From JBKECP01 sp047974765 (GTDB lineage Bacteria; Pseudomonadota; Gammaproteobacteria; Pseudomonadales; Halieaceae), in NCBI GenBank assembly GCA_047974765.1, contig JBKECP010000020.1, forward strand, positions 62,001 through 126,000: a stretch of DNA of 64,000 nucleotides, read 5' to 3'. Below the pieces are notes generated by a model, which did no database searches, had not been told where the DNA came from, and worked only from the letters and a program-made list of their open reading frames with translations. Position numbers and translations under genes: made by a program. Numbering within the stretch: the stretch's first letter is position 1; the number at the start of each line of letters is the position of its first letter. Positions 53,532-61,686 of the stretch are shown piece after piece.

Positions 53532-54533
53532 ATGAATACTGCTCTGCCTGAAACCATGCACTGTGTAGAGATAAGTCAGCCTGGTGAACCGGCTGTGTTG
53601 CTGCCTGCAACCCGGTCTTTGCCTGAACCAGGGCCGGATGATGTACTGATTGCCGTTGCCGCCGCCGGTGTTAACCGTCCCGATATTATGCAACGTAAAG
53701 GTTTGTATCCGCCACCGCCGGGTGCTTCTGATTTGCCGGGGCTAGAGGTGGCCGGAAGTATCGTTGCCATGGGTGAACGCGTCAGTCAGTGGCAACTGGA
53801 TGATGAAGTCTGTGCCCTGTGCAATGGCGGTGGTTACGCACAATATGTGGCTGTACCAGCAAGACAGTGTTTACCTGTTCCTGAGGGAATGAGTATGTCT
53901 GAGGCTGCTTCACTGCCTGAGGCGTTATTTACTGTATGGAGCAATGTATTTGAGCGCGGTCAGTTACAGGCGGGGGAGAGTTTTCTTGTCCATGGTGGCA
54001 GTTCCGGTATAGGTATTACCGCTATTCAATTGGCCCGCGCTTTTGGTGCGAGGGTATTTGCCAGTGCCGGCAGTGATGAAAAATGTCGCGCCTGTGAAGC
54101 ACTGGGAGCGGAGTTGGCAATTAATTATCGGGAGCAGGATTTTGTTGAAGTGCTCAAGGCCCAAACGGATGGCGAGGGGGTGGATGTCATTCTCGACATG
54201 GTGGGAGGCAGTTACATAAACCGCAATCTTAAACTGGCAGCTGTTGACGGCCGCATAATCAATATTGCCTTCCAGGAGGGTTTTGAAAGCACCGTTAATT
54301 TTGTACCCCTGTTAAGCAAGCGCCTGACTCTGAGTGCTTCAACTTTGCGTCCGCGCAATGCTGAATATAAAGCTGCGCTGGCACAGACACTGATTGAAAA
54401 AGTTATACCACTTTACAATGATGGTTTTGTACGTGCGCTACTGGCTGACACCTTTTCGCTGGCAGATGCTGCCTCCGCCCATCAATTGATGGAAAGCTCC
54501 CGTCATATCGGCAAAATTGTACTTAAGACTTAA
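53532..54533 (+). CDS. NAD(P)H quinone oxidoreductase (zinc-independent MDR, PIG3-like)
   Basis: A 333-residue medium-chain dehydrogenase/reductase without zinc ligands, of the PIG3/Qor type. N-terminal domain: VAAAGVNRPDIMQRKGLYPP. Rossmann motif: VHGGSSGIGITAIQLA. The ending AHQLMESSRHIGKIVL is typical. Start choice is uncertain: TTG 53502, ATG 53532 and ATG 53556 are all possible and none has a clear ribosome binding site; the protein family would fit MHCVEISQPG (53556). Its stop overlaps the convergent DUF1232 gene by 11 bases. Confidence 0.9.
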   Translation: MNTALPETMHCVEISQPGEPAVLLPATRSLPEPGPDDVLIAVAAAGVNRPDIMQRKGLYPPPPGASDLPGLEVAGSIVAMGERVSQWQLDDEVCALCNGGGYAQYVAVPARQCLPVPEGMSMSEAASLPEALFTVWSNVFERGQLQAGESFLVHGGSSGIGITAIQLARAFGARVFASAGSDEKCRACEALGAELAINYREQDFVEVLKAQTDGEGVDVILDMVGGSYINRNLKLAAVDGRIINIAFQEGFESTVNFVPLLSKRLTLSASTLRPRNAEYKAALAQTLIEKVIPLYNDGFVRALLADTFSLADAASAHQLMESSRHIGKIVLKT

Positions 54534-54942
54534 GTGGTTTTTCTTCGTTTTGCAGGTCCAGACCAAACCAGCGGCTGGCTTTTTCACTGGCTTTTTGTCG
54601 TACCTCATCGTTAATAAAATGGCTGACCGTAGCCACCGCCAGTACAATAACGCCTAAGTCATCGGCATAGCCAGCTGCGGGTGTCATATCGAAAATGGCG
54701 TCCACCGGGGCAATAAAATAACCAAGGGCACCATAAATGGTGGCTCTGGCCCAGGCTGGAGTTTCTTTGCGCTGGGCGGCATAGTGCAACATCAATGACT
54801 TTTCAACCAACTCGTGACCGGCAATACGGGCATAGTTTTTTAGCTTTTGCCAATAGTTTTCTTCGTTGTAGCTATCTTCATAAGCCTCGTTTTCCCGCGG
54901 AGTACCGGTGTTGTAGGGGCCGGGGTTTGGAGTAGTGGACAT
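54523..54942 (-). CDS. DUF1232 (YkvA family) protein
   Basis: A 139-residue protein with a C-terminal DUF1232 domain (YGALGYFIAPVDAIFDMTPA, AGYADDLGVIVLAVATVSHF) and a polar N-terminus. The conserved PxDaIPD-type motif appears as APVDAIFDMTP. Probably membrane-associated; function unknown. The last 11 bases overlap the quinone oxidoreductase gene tail to tail. Confidence 0.9.
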   Translation of the reverse strand: MSTTPNPGPYNTGTPRENEAYEDSYNEENYWQKLKNYARIAGHELVEKSLMLHYAAQRKETPAWARATIYGALGYFIAPVDAIFDMTPAAGYADDLGVIVLAVATVSHFINDEVRQKASEKASRWFGLDLQNEEKPLKS

Positions 54943-55064
54943 ATAACTGCCTGCATCTGCTGTGTGTGTTGTAGATTGTCAGTGTAGATGATTCCCGGGC
55001 CGGTGTAATGAATGAGTGCAAATGATAACTGTTCCTGTTTATAATTCGGTCTTTCTGTGAACAG

Positions 55065-55721
55065 ATGAACAAATCAGTAGGGGTTATCAGTGTGAAAACA
55101 GGGGCGGCATCACCTCTTTGGCTGGGTACCGTCCGACAATGGCACTGGATCAGCGCCGCCATTTGTCTTGCCGGATTGCTGTTGTTTGCGATAACCGGCA
55201 TTACGCTTAATCACGCCGGCCAGATTGAGGCCAGCCCGACAACACATACGAAAGAATTAACACTGCCTACAGTGCAGTTTGAGGCATTGATACGTCAGGT
55301 GCAGATAGCGGACCAATTATCTGCGCAGTCTTTGCCGGATATTGTTGAACATTGGCTGGCTGAACAGGGCATTTATGTGACTGGGAGAAAGATTGAGTGG
55401 AGTGAGGATGAAGTTTATATCCCGATGCCAAGACCTGGTGGTGATGCCTGGCTGGCGATAGACCTGATCAGTGGCCAATTGTTGTTTGAAGATACTGACA
55501 GAGGGTTGGTGTCCTATCTGAATGATCTTCACAAGGGCCGCAATACCGGCAATGCCTGGCGCTGGTTTATTGATGCATTTTCACTGGCTTGTATTGTATT
55601 TGGTGTGACGGGTTTATGGCTGTTAATTCGTCACCGTTTATCGCGTCCAACGACATGGCCGCTGGTGGGCCTGGGTGTTGTGTTACCCCTGCTGCTGATG
55701 ATTCTTTTCGTTCACCGCTGA
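55065..55721 (+). CDS. PepSY domain membrane protein
   Basis: A 218-residue protein of the PepSY-associated membrane family. A cytoplasmic start and first membrane helix (WHWISAAICLAGLLLFAITGITLNHAG pattern, with the conserved H-x-W/H and TLNHAG), then a periplasmic domain and two further helices (WFIDAFSLACIVFGVTGLWL, WPLVGLGVVLPLLLMILF). Such proteins are found in iron-uptake loci and may mediate electron transfer. First gene of an apparent four-gene operon with DUF2271, DUF4198 and a flavoreductase. Confidence 0.88.
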   Translation: MNKSVGVISVKTGAASPLWLGTVRQWHWISAAICLAGLLLFAITGITLNHAGQIEASPTTHTKELTLPTVQFEALIRQVQIADQLSAQSLPDIVEHWLAEQGIYVTGRKIEWSEDEVYIPMPRPGGDAWLAIDLISGQLLFEDTDRGLVSYLNDLHKGRNTGNAWRWFIDAFSLACIVFGVTGLWLLIRHRLSRPTTWPLVGLGVVLPLLLMILFVHR

Positions 55722-55732
55722 TAGGAGAGCTT

Positions 55733-56245
55733 ATGCTGCGCTTTATAATCAAAATGCTGTTTTTATTAACGGCGACTTATAGTGGGTTACTCAATGCACA
55801 GTCACTTGAGTTGACGCTGACAGTACCCAGATTACAGGTGGCGGAATACCACCGACCCTACATTGCTATCTGGGTTGCCCGCGCTGATAAATCCGTAGCA
55901 CGCAATCTGGCTGTTTTGTATGACCTGGAGATGGAAGATGATGAGGGTAAAAAGTGGCTGAAAGATTTACGCCAGTGGTGGCGTCGCAGTGGTCGCAGCC
56001 TTGATATGCCTGTTGACGGTCTCAGTGGAGCCACACGTGTGCCGGGACAGCATCAGTGGGTATTTCAAACACAATTATCAGGTCTGGAAGCCGGTGATTA
56101 TAGCCTGGTAGTGGAGGCGGCCAGGGAAGTGGGTGGGCGTGAATTACTTAGCCTTCCTTTTCAGTGGCCGCCAACAGAAGAGCAGCGCTCTCAGGTACAA
56201 GGCCAATCCGAGCTGGGTGAGTTGAAGCTGCGGGTATTCAGGTAA
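55733..56245 (+). CDS. DUF2271 family periplasmic protein
   Basis: A 170-residue exported protein; ATG 55733 with AGGAGA upstream starts a signal peptide (MLRFIIKMLFLLTATYSGLL, NAQ). The DUF2271 pattern is visible: RPYIAIWVARADKSVARNLA, LKDLRQWWRRSGRS, DGLSGATRVPG and GDYSLVVEAAREVGGRE. Function unknown; the family is usually encoded with PepSY and DUF4198 proteins. The frame extends into the previous gene but that part is shadow. Confidence 0.9.
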   Translation: MLRFIIKMLFLLTATYSGLLNAQSLELTLTVPRLQVAEYHRPYIAIWVARADKSVARNLAVLYDLEMEDDEGKKWLKDLRQWWRRSGRSLDMPVDGLSGATRVPGQHQWVFQTQLSGLEAGDYSLVVEAAREVGGRELLSLPFQWPPTEEQRSQVQGQSELGELKLRVFR

Positions 56246-56311
56246 ACGCGATGGATTAATCTGGCGTAAGCCGGATTTGCCATCTCAGATGTTGAAAAAC
56301 AGGAGAGCAGG

Positions 56312-57133
56312 ATGAAGATGATAATTCGTACAGTTTCAATTACCCTACTGGCTGTTGCAGTGAGCCTGCCGGTGCAGGCGCACCGGGCATGGATTTTACC
56401 GGCGGCAACGGTGCTGTCCAGTGAAGACCCCTGGGTCAGCTTTGACGCCGTTGTCTCCAATGAAATTTTTCACCCGGATCATTTTCCGCTGCGTGTGGAG
56501 AGTATTGCCGCACAAGGCCCGGATGGCGGCGAAGTGCCTTTACAAAATCCGCACACGGGCAAGCATCGCAGCAACTTTGATCTACAGTTGACACAGCCTG
56601 GAACCTATCGCGTCTATACGGCTATGGGCGGTTTGAATGCACGTTGGGAAGATGCCGATGGCAAGCGTCACTTCTGGCCGCCCCGGGGTGAAAAAGCTGA
56701 TCCATCCCAGTTTGACAAAGCTGTGCCAAAAAAGGCAAAGAATCTACAGGTAAGCCAGAGTTACCGTCGGGTTGAAACCTTTGTTACTGCCGGTGAGCCA
56801 ACTCCCATCAAAGCCGTCAATGAGGGGCTGGAGCTGGTCGCAGTAACGCACCCCAATGATCTTTATGCAGGTGAAAAAGCCACCTTTAAATTTTTAATCA
56901 ATGCCAAAGCTGCCAAAGGTACCAAAGTCAGTATTATTCCCGGAGGCAGTCGTTACCGCGATTCACAGGAGGAAATTGCACTGGTGTCTGATGAGGAAGG
57001 GCTTGTGAGTGTCACCTGGCCTGCAGCCGGGGTGTATTTTTTGGAAGCAGAATACAGTGATGATGATGTGCAGGCCCCTGCGACTATACGCCGTGGTACT
57101 TATACCGTAACACTGGAAGTATTACCTCTGTGA
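56312..57133 (+). CDS. DUF4198 family exported protein
   Basis: A 273-residue protein with a signal peptide (MKMIIRTVSITLLAVAVSLP, VQAHRAW). The mature start AHRAWILPAATVLS and the later ELVAVTHPNDLYAGEKATFK with VTWPAAGVYFLEAEY are typical DUF4198. The histidine immediately after cleavage could bind metal. It lies in an operon with PepSY and DUF2271 genes; such sets accompany TonB receptors, but none is adjacent here. Confidence 0.9.
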   Translation: MKMIIRTVSITLLAVAVSLPVQAHRAWILPAATVLSSEDPWVSFDAVVSNEIFHPDHFPLRVESIAAQGPDGGEVPLQNPHTGKHRSNFDLQLTQPGTYRVYTAMGGLNARWEDADGKRHFWPPRGEKADPSQFDKAVPKKAKNLQVSQSYRRVETFVTAGEPTPIKAVNEGLELVAVTHPNDLYAGEKATFKFLINAKAAKGTKVSIIPGGSRYRDSQEEIALVSDEEGLVSVTWPAAGVYFLEAEYSDDDVQAPATIRRGTYTVTLEVLPL

Positions 57134-57175
57134 TAAAGCATCGCACGTGGGCCGGGTGTTATTATCCGGCTCAAA

Positions 57176-57204
57176 GCTTTAAATACAGTATTACTGTGTA
57201 AAGC
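57176..57204. promoter_or_regulatory. 29-base near-palindrome before the flavoreductase gene
   Basis: GCTTTA at the left edge pairs with TAAAGC at the right edge, and the centre is ACAGTATTACTGT (6+1+6). The element is directly before the GTG/ATG start of the flavoreductase gene. It could be an operator of a dimeric regulator or an RNA hairpin. No known consensus is matched. Confidence 0.45.
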
Positions 57205-58545
57205 GTGATAGTTTCAAATATGCAGTACTTGCAAGCCGCGATACTTATCGCGACTTATTTTGTGTTGTGCCGTTATTGCCTGCGTCCCTTAAAGTCCATG
57301 AAATCAGACACTATTGAGAAAAATACAGAATTAACCATTATTGCTTATGCCAGTCAGAGCGGTGAAAGTCAGGTGTTGGCAAATTCGCTGGCGGCAGCAT
57401 TGCCTGAGGCCCGCCTTCTGTCATTGAACCAGCTCACACCTGAAGTGTTGCAACAAACCCGCCTCGTATTATTTATTGTCAGCAGCTATGGTGAGGGGGA
57501 GCCGCCAGATAATGGTTTACGTTTTGCTCACCAATGGCTTGATACGGCACAAAGTGATGTATTATCAAAATTGCGCTTCGCCCTGCTTGCACTGGGTGAC
57601 AGTAATTATCGTTATTTTTGCGGCTTTGGTATGGATCTCAGTGAAGCCTTGCAGCGTCAGGGTGCCACCCTGATTACTGAGGTAGTTACGGTCGATCGTC
57701 TTGATTCGCAGGCATTACTACAATGGCAGACACAGCTACAAGGCATCGGCCTTATTGATGGTGCTGTTGCTGATTTTGGCGAAGTGCCTTCTGCTGAACC
57801 GGATTTTATGGCTCGATTGACCCAGCGGCATTTGCTCAATGAAGGTTCACCTGGAGATCCTCTTTATCTTGTGCGGCTGGAGCCTTCAGAGACGGTTTTA
57901 TGGCGAGCGGGAGATATACTCCAGTTTATGGTGCCTGCCGGTGTAGAGCCGGAGTTGCGGGAATACTCTATTGCCTGTGCCTGGAATGCAGCATCAGCTC
58001 TTGAATTGCTGGTGCGCCAGGTTCACAAGGGTGATGATTCTCTCGGCCTTGGCTCCGGCTGGCTGACTGACTCACTCATCGTTGGGGAAACGCTCAGTGT
58101 CCGTTTGCGTTCCAACCCCGCATTTCATGCCCGCGAACAGGGTGGACCAATGATTTTAATCGGTAATGGTACAGGTATTGCCGGGTTGCGGGCCCATTTG
58201 CAGGCAGCTGCCGATAGTGGCCATTGGCTTGTTTTTGGTGAGCGCAGCCGTGCTGCAGATACACTGTTTGAAGATGAAATTCAGGCTTGGCTTGATAGTG
58301 GACGCCTTGCACGTCTTGACCGGGTTTTTTCCCGTGAAGATGAAACATTGCGCTATGTTCAGGATCTTCTGCATGCTGAAATTGAAAACCTGAAAGACTG
58401 GCTCGATCGGGATGCAAGCATCTATGTCTGTGGTAGCCAGCAGGGAATGGCACCGGCGGTACACCGTGTACTGCTTGACTTGCTGGGTGAAAAGGGACTG
58501 GAAGATCTTACTCTGGCCGGGCGTTATCGACGGGATATTTATTAA
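57205..58545 (+). CDS. membrane-anchored flavodoxin/NADPH-flavin reductase (CysJ-like)
   Basis: A 446-residue diflavin reductase. It has an N-terminal membrane anchor (MQYLQAAILIATYFVLCRYC), a flavodoxin domain (IAYASQSGESQVLANSLAAA, SSYGEGEPPDNG, LALGDSNYRYFCG) and an FAD/NADPH domain (LREYSIACAW, MILIGNGTGIAGLRAHLQ, IYVCGSQQGMAP). The fold is that of sulfite reductase flavoprotein CysJ or cytochrome P450 reductase. Start is GTG 57205 or ATG 57220. Its place after PepSY/DUF2271/DUF4198 suggests it powers reduction of an imported metal complex. It is a complete, in-frame gene. Confidence 0.9.
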   Translation: MIVSNMQYLQAAILIATYFVLCRYCLRPLKSMKSDTIEKNTELTIIAYASQSGESQVLANSLAAALPEARLLSLNQLTPEVLQQTRLVLFIVSSYGEGEPPDNGLRFAHQWLDTAQSDVLSKLRFALLALGDSNYRYFCGFGMDLSEALQRQGATLITEVVTVDRLDSQALLQWQTQLQGIGLIDGAVADFGEVPSAEPDFMARLTQRHLLNEGSPGDPLYLVRLEPSETVLWRAGDILQFMVPAGVEPELREYSIACAWNAASALELLVRQVHKGDDSLGLGSGWLTDSLIVGETLSVRLRSNPAFHAREQGGPMILIGNGTGIAGLRAHLQAAADSGHWLVFGERSRAADTLFEDEIQAWLDSGRLARLDRVFSREDETLRYVQDLLHAEIENLKDWLDRDASIYVCGSQQGMAPAVHRVLLDLLGEKGLEDLTLAGRYRRDIY

Positions 58546-58652
58546 CGCAGGTGTATACCCTCAACTGAATAGCCCGTGTTCAAGATCGCTCAGATTTTCG
58601 ACAACAATTTGTTGGGTTTCAGGGCTTTTATTTAATGGTTCCAGGTTGATGT

Positions 58653-58766
58653 TCAAAAGCCTGAGGTATAACTTGCCAGGCGATCCTCCCACAGTGCAAT
58701 GGTCTCTATAAAGCGATAACGTACCAGCAGCTCCCGGCGTATGGGCCACATGTTCTGTTCCGTCAT
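58653..58766 (-). pseudogene. truncated start of a WYL-type regulator (remnant)
   Basis: ATG 58766 follows a good ribosome binding site (AGGGGGAG) and encodes MTEQNMWPIRRELLVRYRFI then ETIALWEDRL, which resembles the N-terminus of WYL-domain transcription regulators, before stopping at 37 residues. Downstream frames (to 58561) are open but not recognisable as the rest. It may be a decayed gene, or a tiny ORF by chance. The rest of the 330-base gap between flavoreductase and DUF2868 holds nothing else I can support. Confidence 0.4.
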
Positions 58767-58876
58767 GCCTGCTATCTCCCCCTGTGCGCAATAAACCTGT
58801 ATCGTATCAGGACAGCTTATTGAACACAGGTCTGTTTGGTGTGGAAGTACAAAGACTAAGCCGGAGGGGCGGGTAG

Positions 58877-60271
58877 GTGAGTATCCGGCCTGATTTACAA
58901 GATATCTATCATCTGTCAACCCAGTTGGAACAAGACAGAGAACAGCCGATTGCGGTACTGAGACAGCGTGATCATGGCATTGCCTCGCGCCAGCCTGAGG
59001 GCAAAAGCAAAAAAGACACCGACCTTTTACTGGCCTGGCTCGATGCGCTACAGGGTCAGGCTGAGTCACAGGCTATCGGTGCGACAGTGTTGATTGTTGC
59101 GTCACGGCTGCTTGTTTTTTTATTGGGCTTTTTGTGGATGGCGACATTTTTGCTCGGTAGCATCCGGTCCCTGGTCAATGTATTACTACTGCTGGCTGTG
59201 TTTGTGGCCTTGCAATGTCTGATGAGTGTTGTATCTCTGCTGGCACTATTGCGCACGATCAGTGGTTATACCCCGGCCCGGATGCCGGCCAACCCCACCT
59301 ACTGGATTGTGCGGCGCTCCTTACCTGATGGCCGCTATCTGCGTGAGGCAGGCGGTGTTTTGCAATTGTTGTTTTTGCGCTATGGGCAGGAATGGGGAGC
59401 ATTGTTTACCGTCGGTGCTTTGACAGCTTTTGTACTGGTGCCGGGGCTGGCGGATTTCAGTTTTGTATGGGGTTCCACCTTTCCGGTAGGTGATGAATTT
59501 ATGCAGGCTCTGGTCTCCGCACTGGCCGCACCCTGGTCGGACTGGTTGCCGATAGCGACAGTACCGGCAGATGTTATTTCCAACAGCCGTTTTCATCCGG
59601 CCTTGTTGAGCCTTGACCGGGCTGGTATTGAAAGCATGCGTGGCTGGTGGGGTTTTTTGTTCATGTGCATGCTGGTGTATGCATTGTTGCCGCGGTTGTT
59701 GCTGTGGTTGTGTGCCCGTTATTTTTATCCCCGCCTGTTGCGACGCAGCTTTATGCAGTATCCGGGTACTGATCTGGTATTAAGAAGAATGCGTCGGCCC
59801 CTGGTGCAAACCCAGGGTGTGCTTGACGATAGTGAGGCACCCGGTAGCGAGGGTGTCGACCTCGATGGTGGACTTGAAATAGAAGTTGATGCACGTTTGC
59901 TGTTGCTTAATTGTAATGACGCACTCGATGGCAAGTCTCCGGCGGCTTTTGAAGAGTTATTGGCTGTGGGCAGGGATAATATGGTCATAATTGGTCGCGG
60001 TGAATTAGCGGGGGACCGGGAGCGCTTGCGCGTCCGTATCCAGGGCAGCTACGACCATCTGCTGGTGGCAGTAAAATCCTGGGAGCCGCCAATGGCTGAG
60101 TTGGCTGATTTGTTACAGGAACTGGCGATGATACCCCGCTGCACCATTTATCTGTGCCCGCTGCCAGGCAGGCTGGTGCCCTCGCGCAAAATTGAAGACT
60201 GGCGTGGTTTTGCCCGCAAATTGCCCTTTGCCAGTGTGGATGTGCGCCTGTTGAACAAAGTGGGTACCTGA
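58877..60271 (+). CDS. DUF2868 family membrane protein
   Basis: A 464-residue membrane protein of the DUF2868 family. GTG start at 58877 with GGAGGGG upstream. About four hydrophobic segments (VLIVASRLLVFLLGFLWMAT, LLLLAVFVALQCLMSVVSLL, WGALFTVGALTAFVLVPGLA, WWGFLFMCMLVYALLPRLLL) precede a soluble C-terminal domain. The final base overlaps the start of the DUF3482 GTPase (TGATG). These two families occur together; joint function unknown, but a membrane-GTPase complex is likely. Confidence 0.9.
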   Translation: MSIRPDLQDIYHLSTQLEQDREQPIAVLRQRDHGIASRQPEGKSKKDTDLLLAWLDALQGQAESQAIGATVLIVASRLLVFLLGFLWMATFLLGSIRSLVNVLLLLAVFVALQCLMSVVSLLALLRTISGYTPARMPANPTYWIVRRSLPDGRYLREAGGVLQLLFLRYGQEWGALFTVGALTAFVLVPGLADFSFVWGSTFPVGDEFMQALVSALAAPWSDWLPIATVPADVISNSRFHPALLSLDRAGIESMRGWWGFLFMCMLVYALLPRLLLWLCARYFYPRLLRRSFMQYPGTDLVLRRMRRPLVQTQGVLDDSEAPGSEGVDLDGGLEIEVDARLLLLNCNDALDGKSPAAFEELLAVGRDNMVIIGRGELAGDRERLRVRIQGSYDHLLVAVKSWEPPMAELADLLQELAMIPRCTIYLCPLPGRLVPSRKIEDWRGFARKLPFASVDVRLLNKVGT

Positions 60272-61686
60272 TGAACCTGCCGGTATTTGCTGTAGTAGGG
60301 CGCCCTAACAAGGGTAAATCCAGTATTGTTGCCACGCTGGCCCGGGATGATTCTGTCTATATTGATGGTCGTTCCGGTTCCACCCGTTGTTCACGCCATT
60401 TTCCAATGGTGGTTGACGGTGAAACACTGTATACCCTGGTGGATACCCCCGGTATTCAGCGGGCGCGCGCCGTGCTTGACTGGTTACAAAGCCATTGTAA
60501 CGATGCCTCAGCGCGTCCGGCGACAGTACGCCGGTTTGTCGAGGTGCATCGGGGTGAGGAACATTTCAAAGATGAGTGTGAGTTGCTGCTGCCGATTATA
60601 GAGGGTGCAGGCATTATCTATGTGGTTGATGGTTCGGTGCCCTTTGGTGCGGACTATGAGGCGGAAATGGAAATTCTGCGCTGGACAGGCCGCCCGAGTC
60701 TGGCGCTCATTAATCCAGTTGATAATAACGATTATGCCCAGGAGTGGACTGCGGGCCTGGGCCAGTTTTTTCGTACTGTGCGCAGTTTTGATGCCCATCG
60801 TGCTGAACACGGCAAGCAGCTGGAATTACTGGAGTTGTTCGGACACCTGGATACTGCCTGGCAAGCGGCTTTGCGCCGGGCAGTGGATGTATTGCAGATT
60901 GAGCGGATGGAGCAGCACAGAGCCTGTAGTTCGCTGATCTGTGACATGATTCTGGAGGCTATTGCTTTCAGTGTCTCCCAACGTTTGCCTGAGGGTTCAC
61001 CACTGGCGCCAGTACAACAGGTGCTTGCTCTGCATTATCGCAAGCAACTCAGTGAGCAGGAACGTCGCTGTCGGCGACAGGTGGAGGAGGTATTTCATTA
61101 CCACCATTTGCGACGGACTGAAGTCGGTCTGGCGCTGGAAGATTCAGATCTGTTCAATATGGAAGACTGGTATTTATGGGGCTTGAACAAGCGTTCTTTA
61201 ATGCTTGTAGCTTCTTCTGCCGGTGCATTGCTCGGTGGTGGCGCCGGTGTTGTGGTCGATGGCGCCACTGGTGGTCTGCTCGGCGGTATGGCAACACTGA
61301 CCAGTGGTGCGATCGGCGCAGTATCCGGTGGTATTGGTGCATGGCGTTATGCGGATGAAATCGCCAAATGGCATGTGAAGGGTATTCCCACTGGTGGTAA
61401 GCAACTGGTTTTTGGTCCCAGTCGTAATATTAATTTTCCCTTTGTCCTGCTTGGGCGGGCGTTGTTGCATCATGCACTACTGTGTCATCGCACACATGCT
61501 GATCGCAGTGCACTGGCGTTGGAAGGTGCACTTCTGGATCAGGTGGATGAAAAAGACAGACGTCGCCTTGGGCGCCTGTTTGCTGACGTGCGCAATGGCA
61601 AAAAACTGGCTGAACGACGCAGTGAATTTGCAGACATGCTGCTGAGATGGTGCCAGCAGCATGATGGTGCACCTTCTAGCGAATAG
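60271..61686 (+). CDS. DUF3482 GTPase
   Basis: A 471-residue GTPase. The P-loop is GRPNKGKSS at residues 10-18, and the G3 motif is LVDTPG near residue 55. A DUF3482 C-terminal region contains a glycine-rich hydrophobic stretch (ASSAGALLGGGAGVVVDGA, TGGLLGGMATLTSGAIGAVS) that probably inserts into or contacts membrane, as in glycine-zipper proteins. It is translationally coupled to DUF2868. Its stop overlaps the convergent amidohydrolase by 11 bases. Confidence 0.92.
   Translation: MNLPVFAVVGRPNKGKSSIVATLARDDSVYIDGRSGSTRCSRHFPMVVDGETLYTLVDTPGIQRARAVLDWLQSHCNDASARPATVRRFVEVHRGEEHFKDECELLLPIIEGAGIIYVVDGSVPFGADYEAEMEILRWTGRPSLALINPVDNNDYAQEWTAGLGQFFRTVRSFDAHRAEHGKQLELLELFGHLDTAWQAALRRAVDVLQIERMEQHRACSSLICDMILEAIAFSVSQRLPEGSPLAPVQQVLALHYRKQLSEQERRCRRQVEEVFHYHHLRRTEVGLALEDSDLFNMEDWYLWGLNKRSLMLVASSAGALLGGGAGVVVDGATGGLLGGMATLTSGAIGAVSGGIGAWRYADEIAKWHVKGIPTGGKQLVFGPSRNINFPFVLLGRALLHHALLCHRTHADRSALALEGALLDQVDEKDRRRLGRLFADVRNGKKLAERRSEFADMLLRWCQQHDGAPSSE

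Noticed and set aside
54523..54533. Tail-to-tail overlap of quinone oxidoreductase and DUF1232, and a similar 11-base overlap at 61676-61686
   Set aside because: Short overlaps of convergent genes are common in compact genomes; not a finding on their own.
55018..55036. Possible Fur box before the PepSY gene (AAATGATAACTGTTC)
   Set aside because: Only one hexamer fits the GATAAT pattern well (about 11 of 19 positions overall). Not enough to list as a site.
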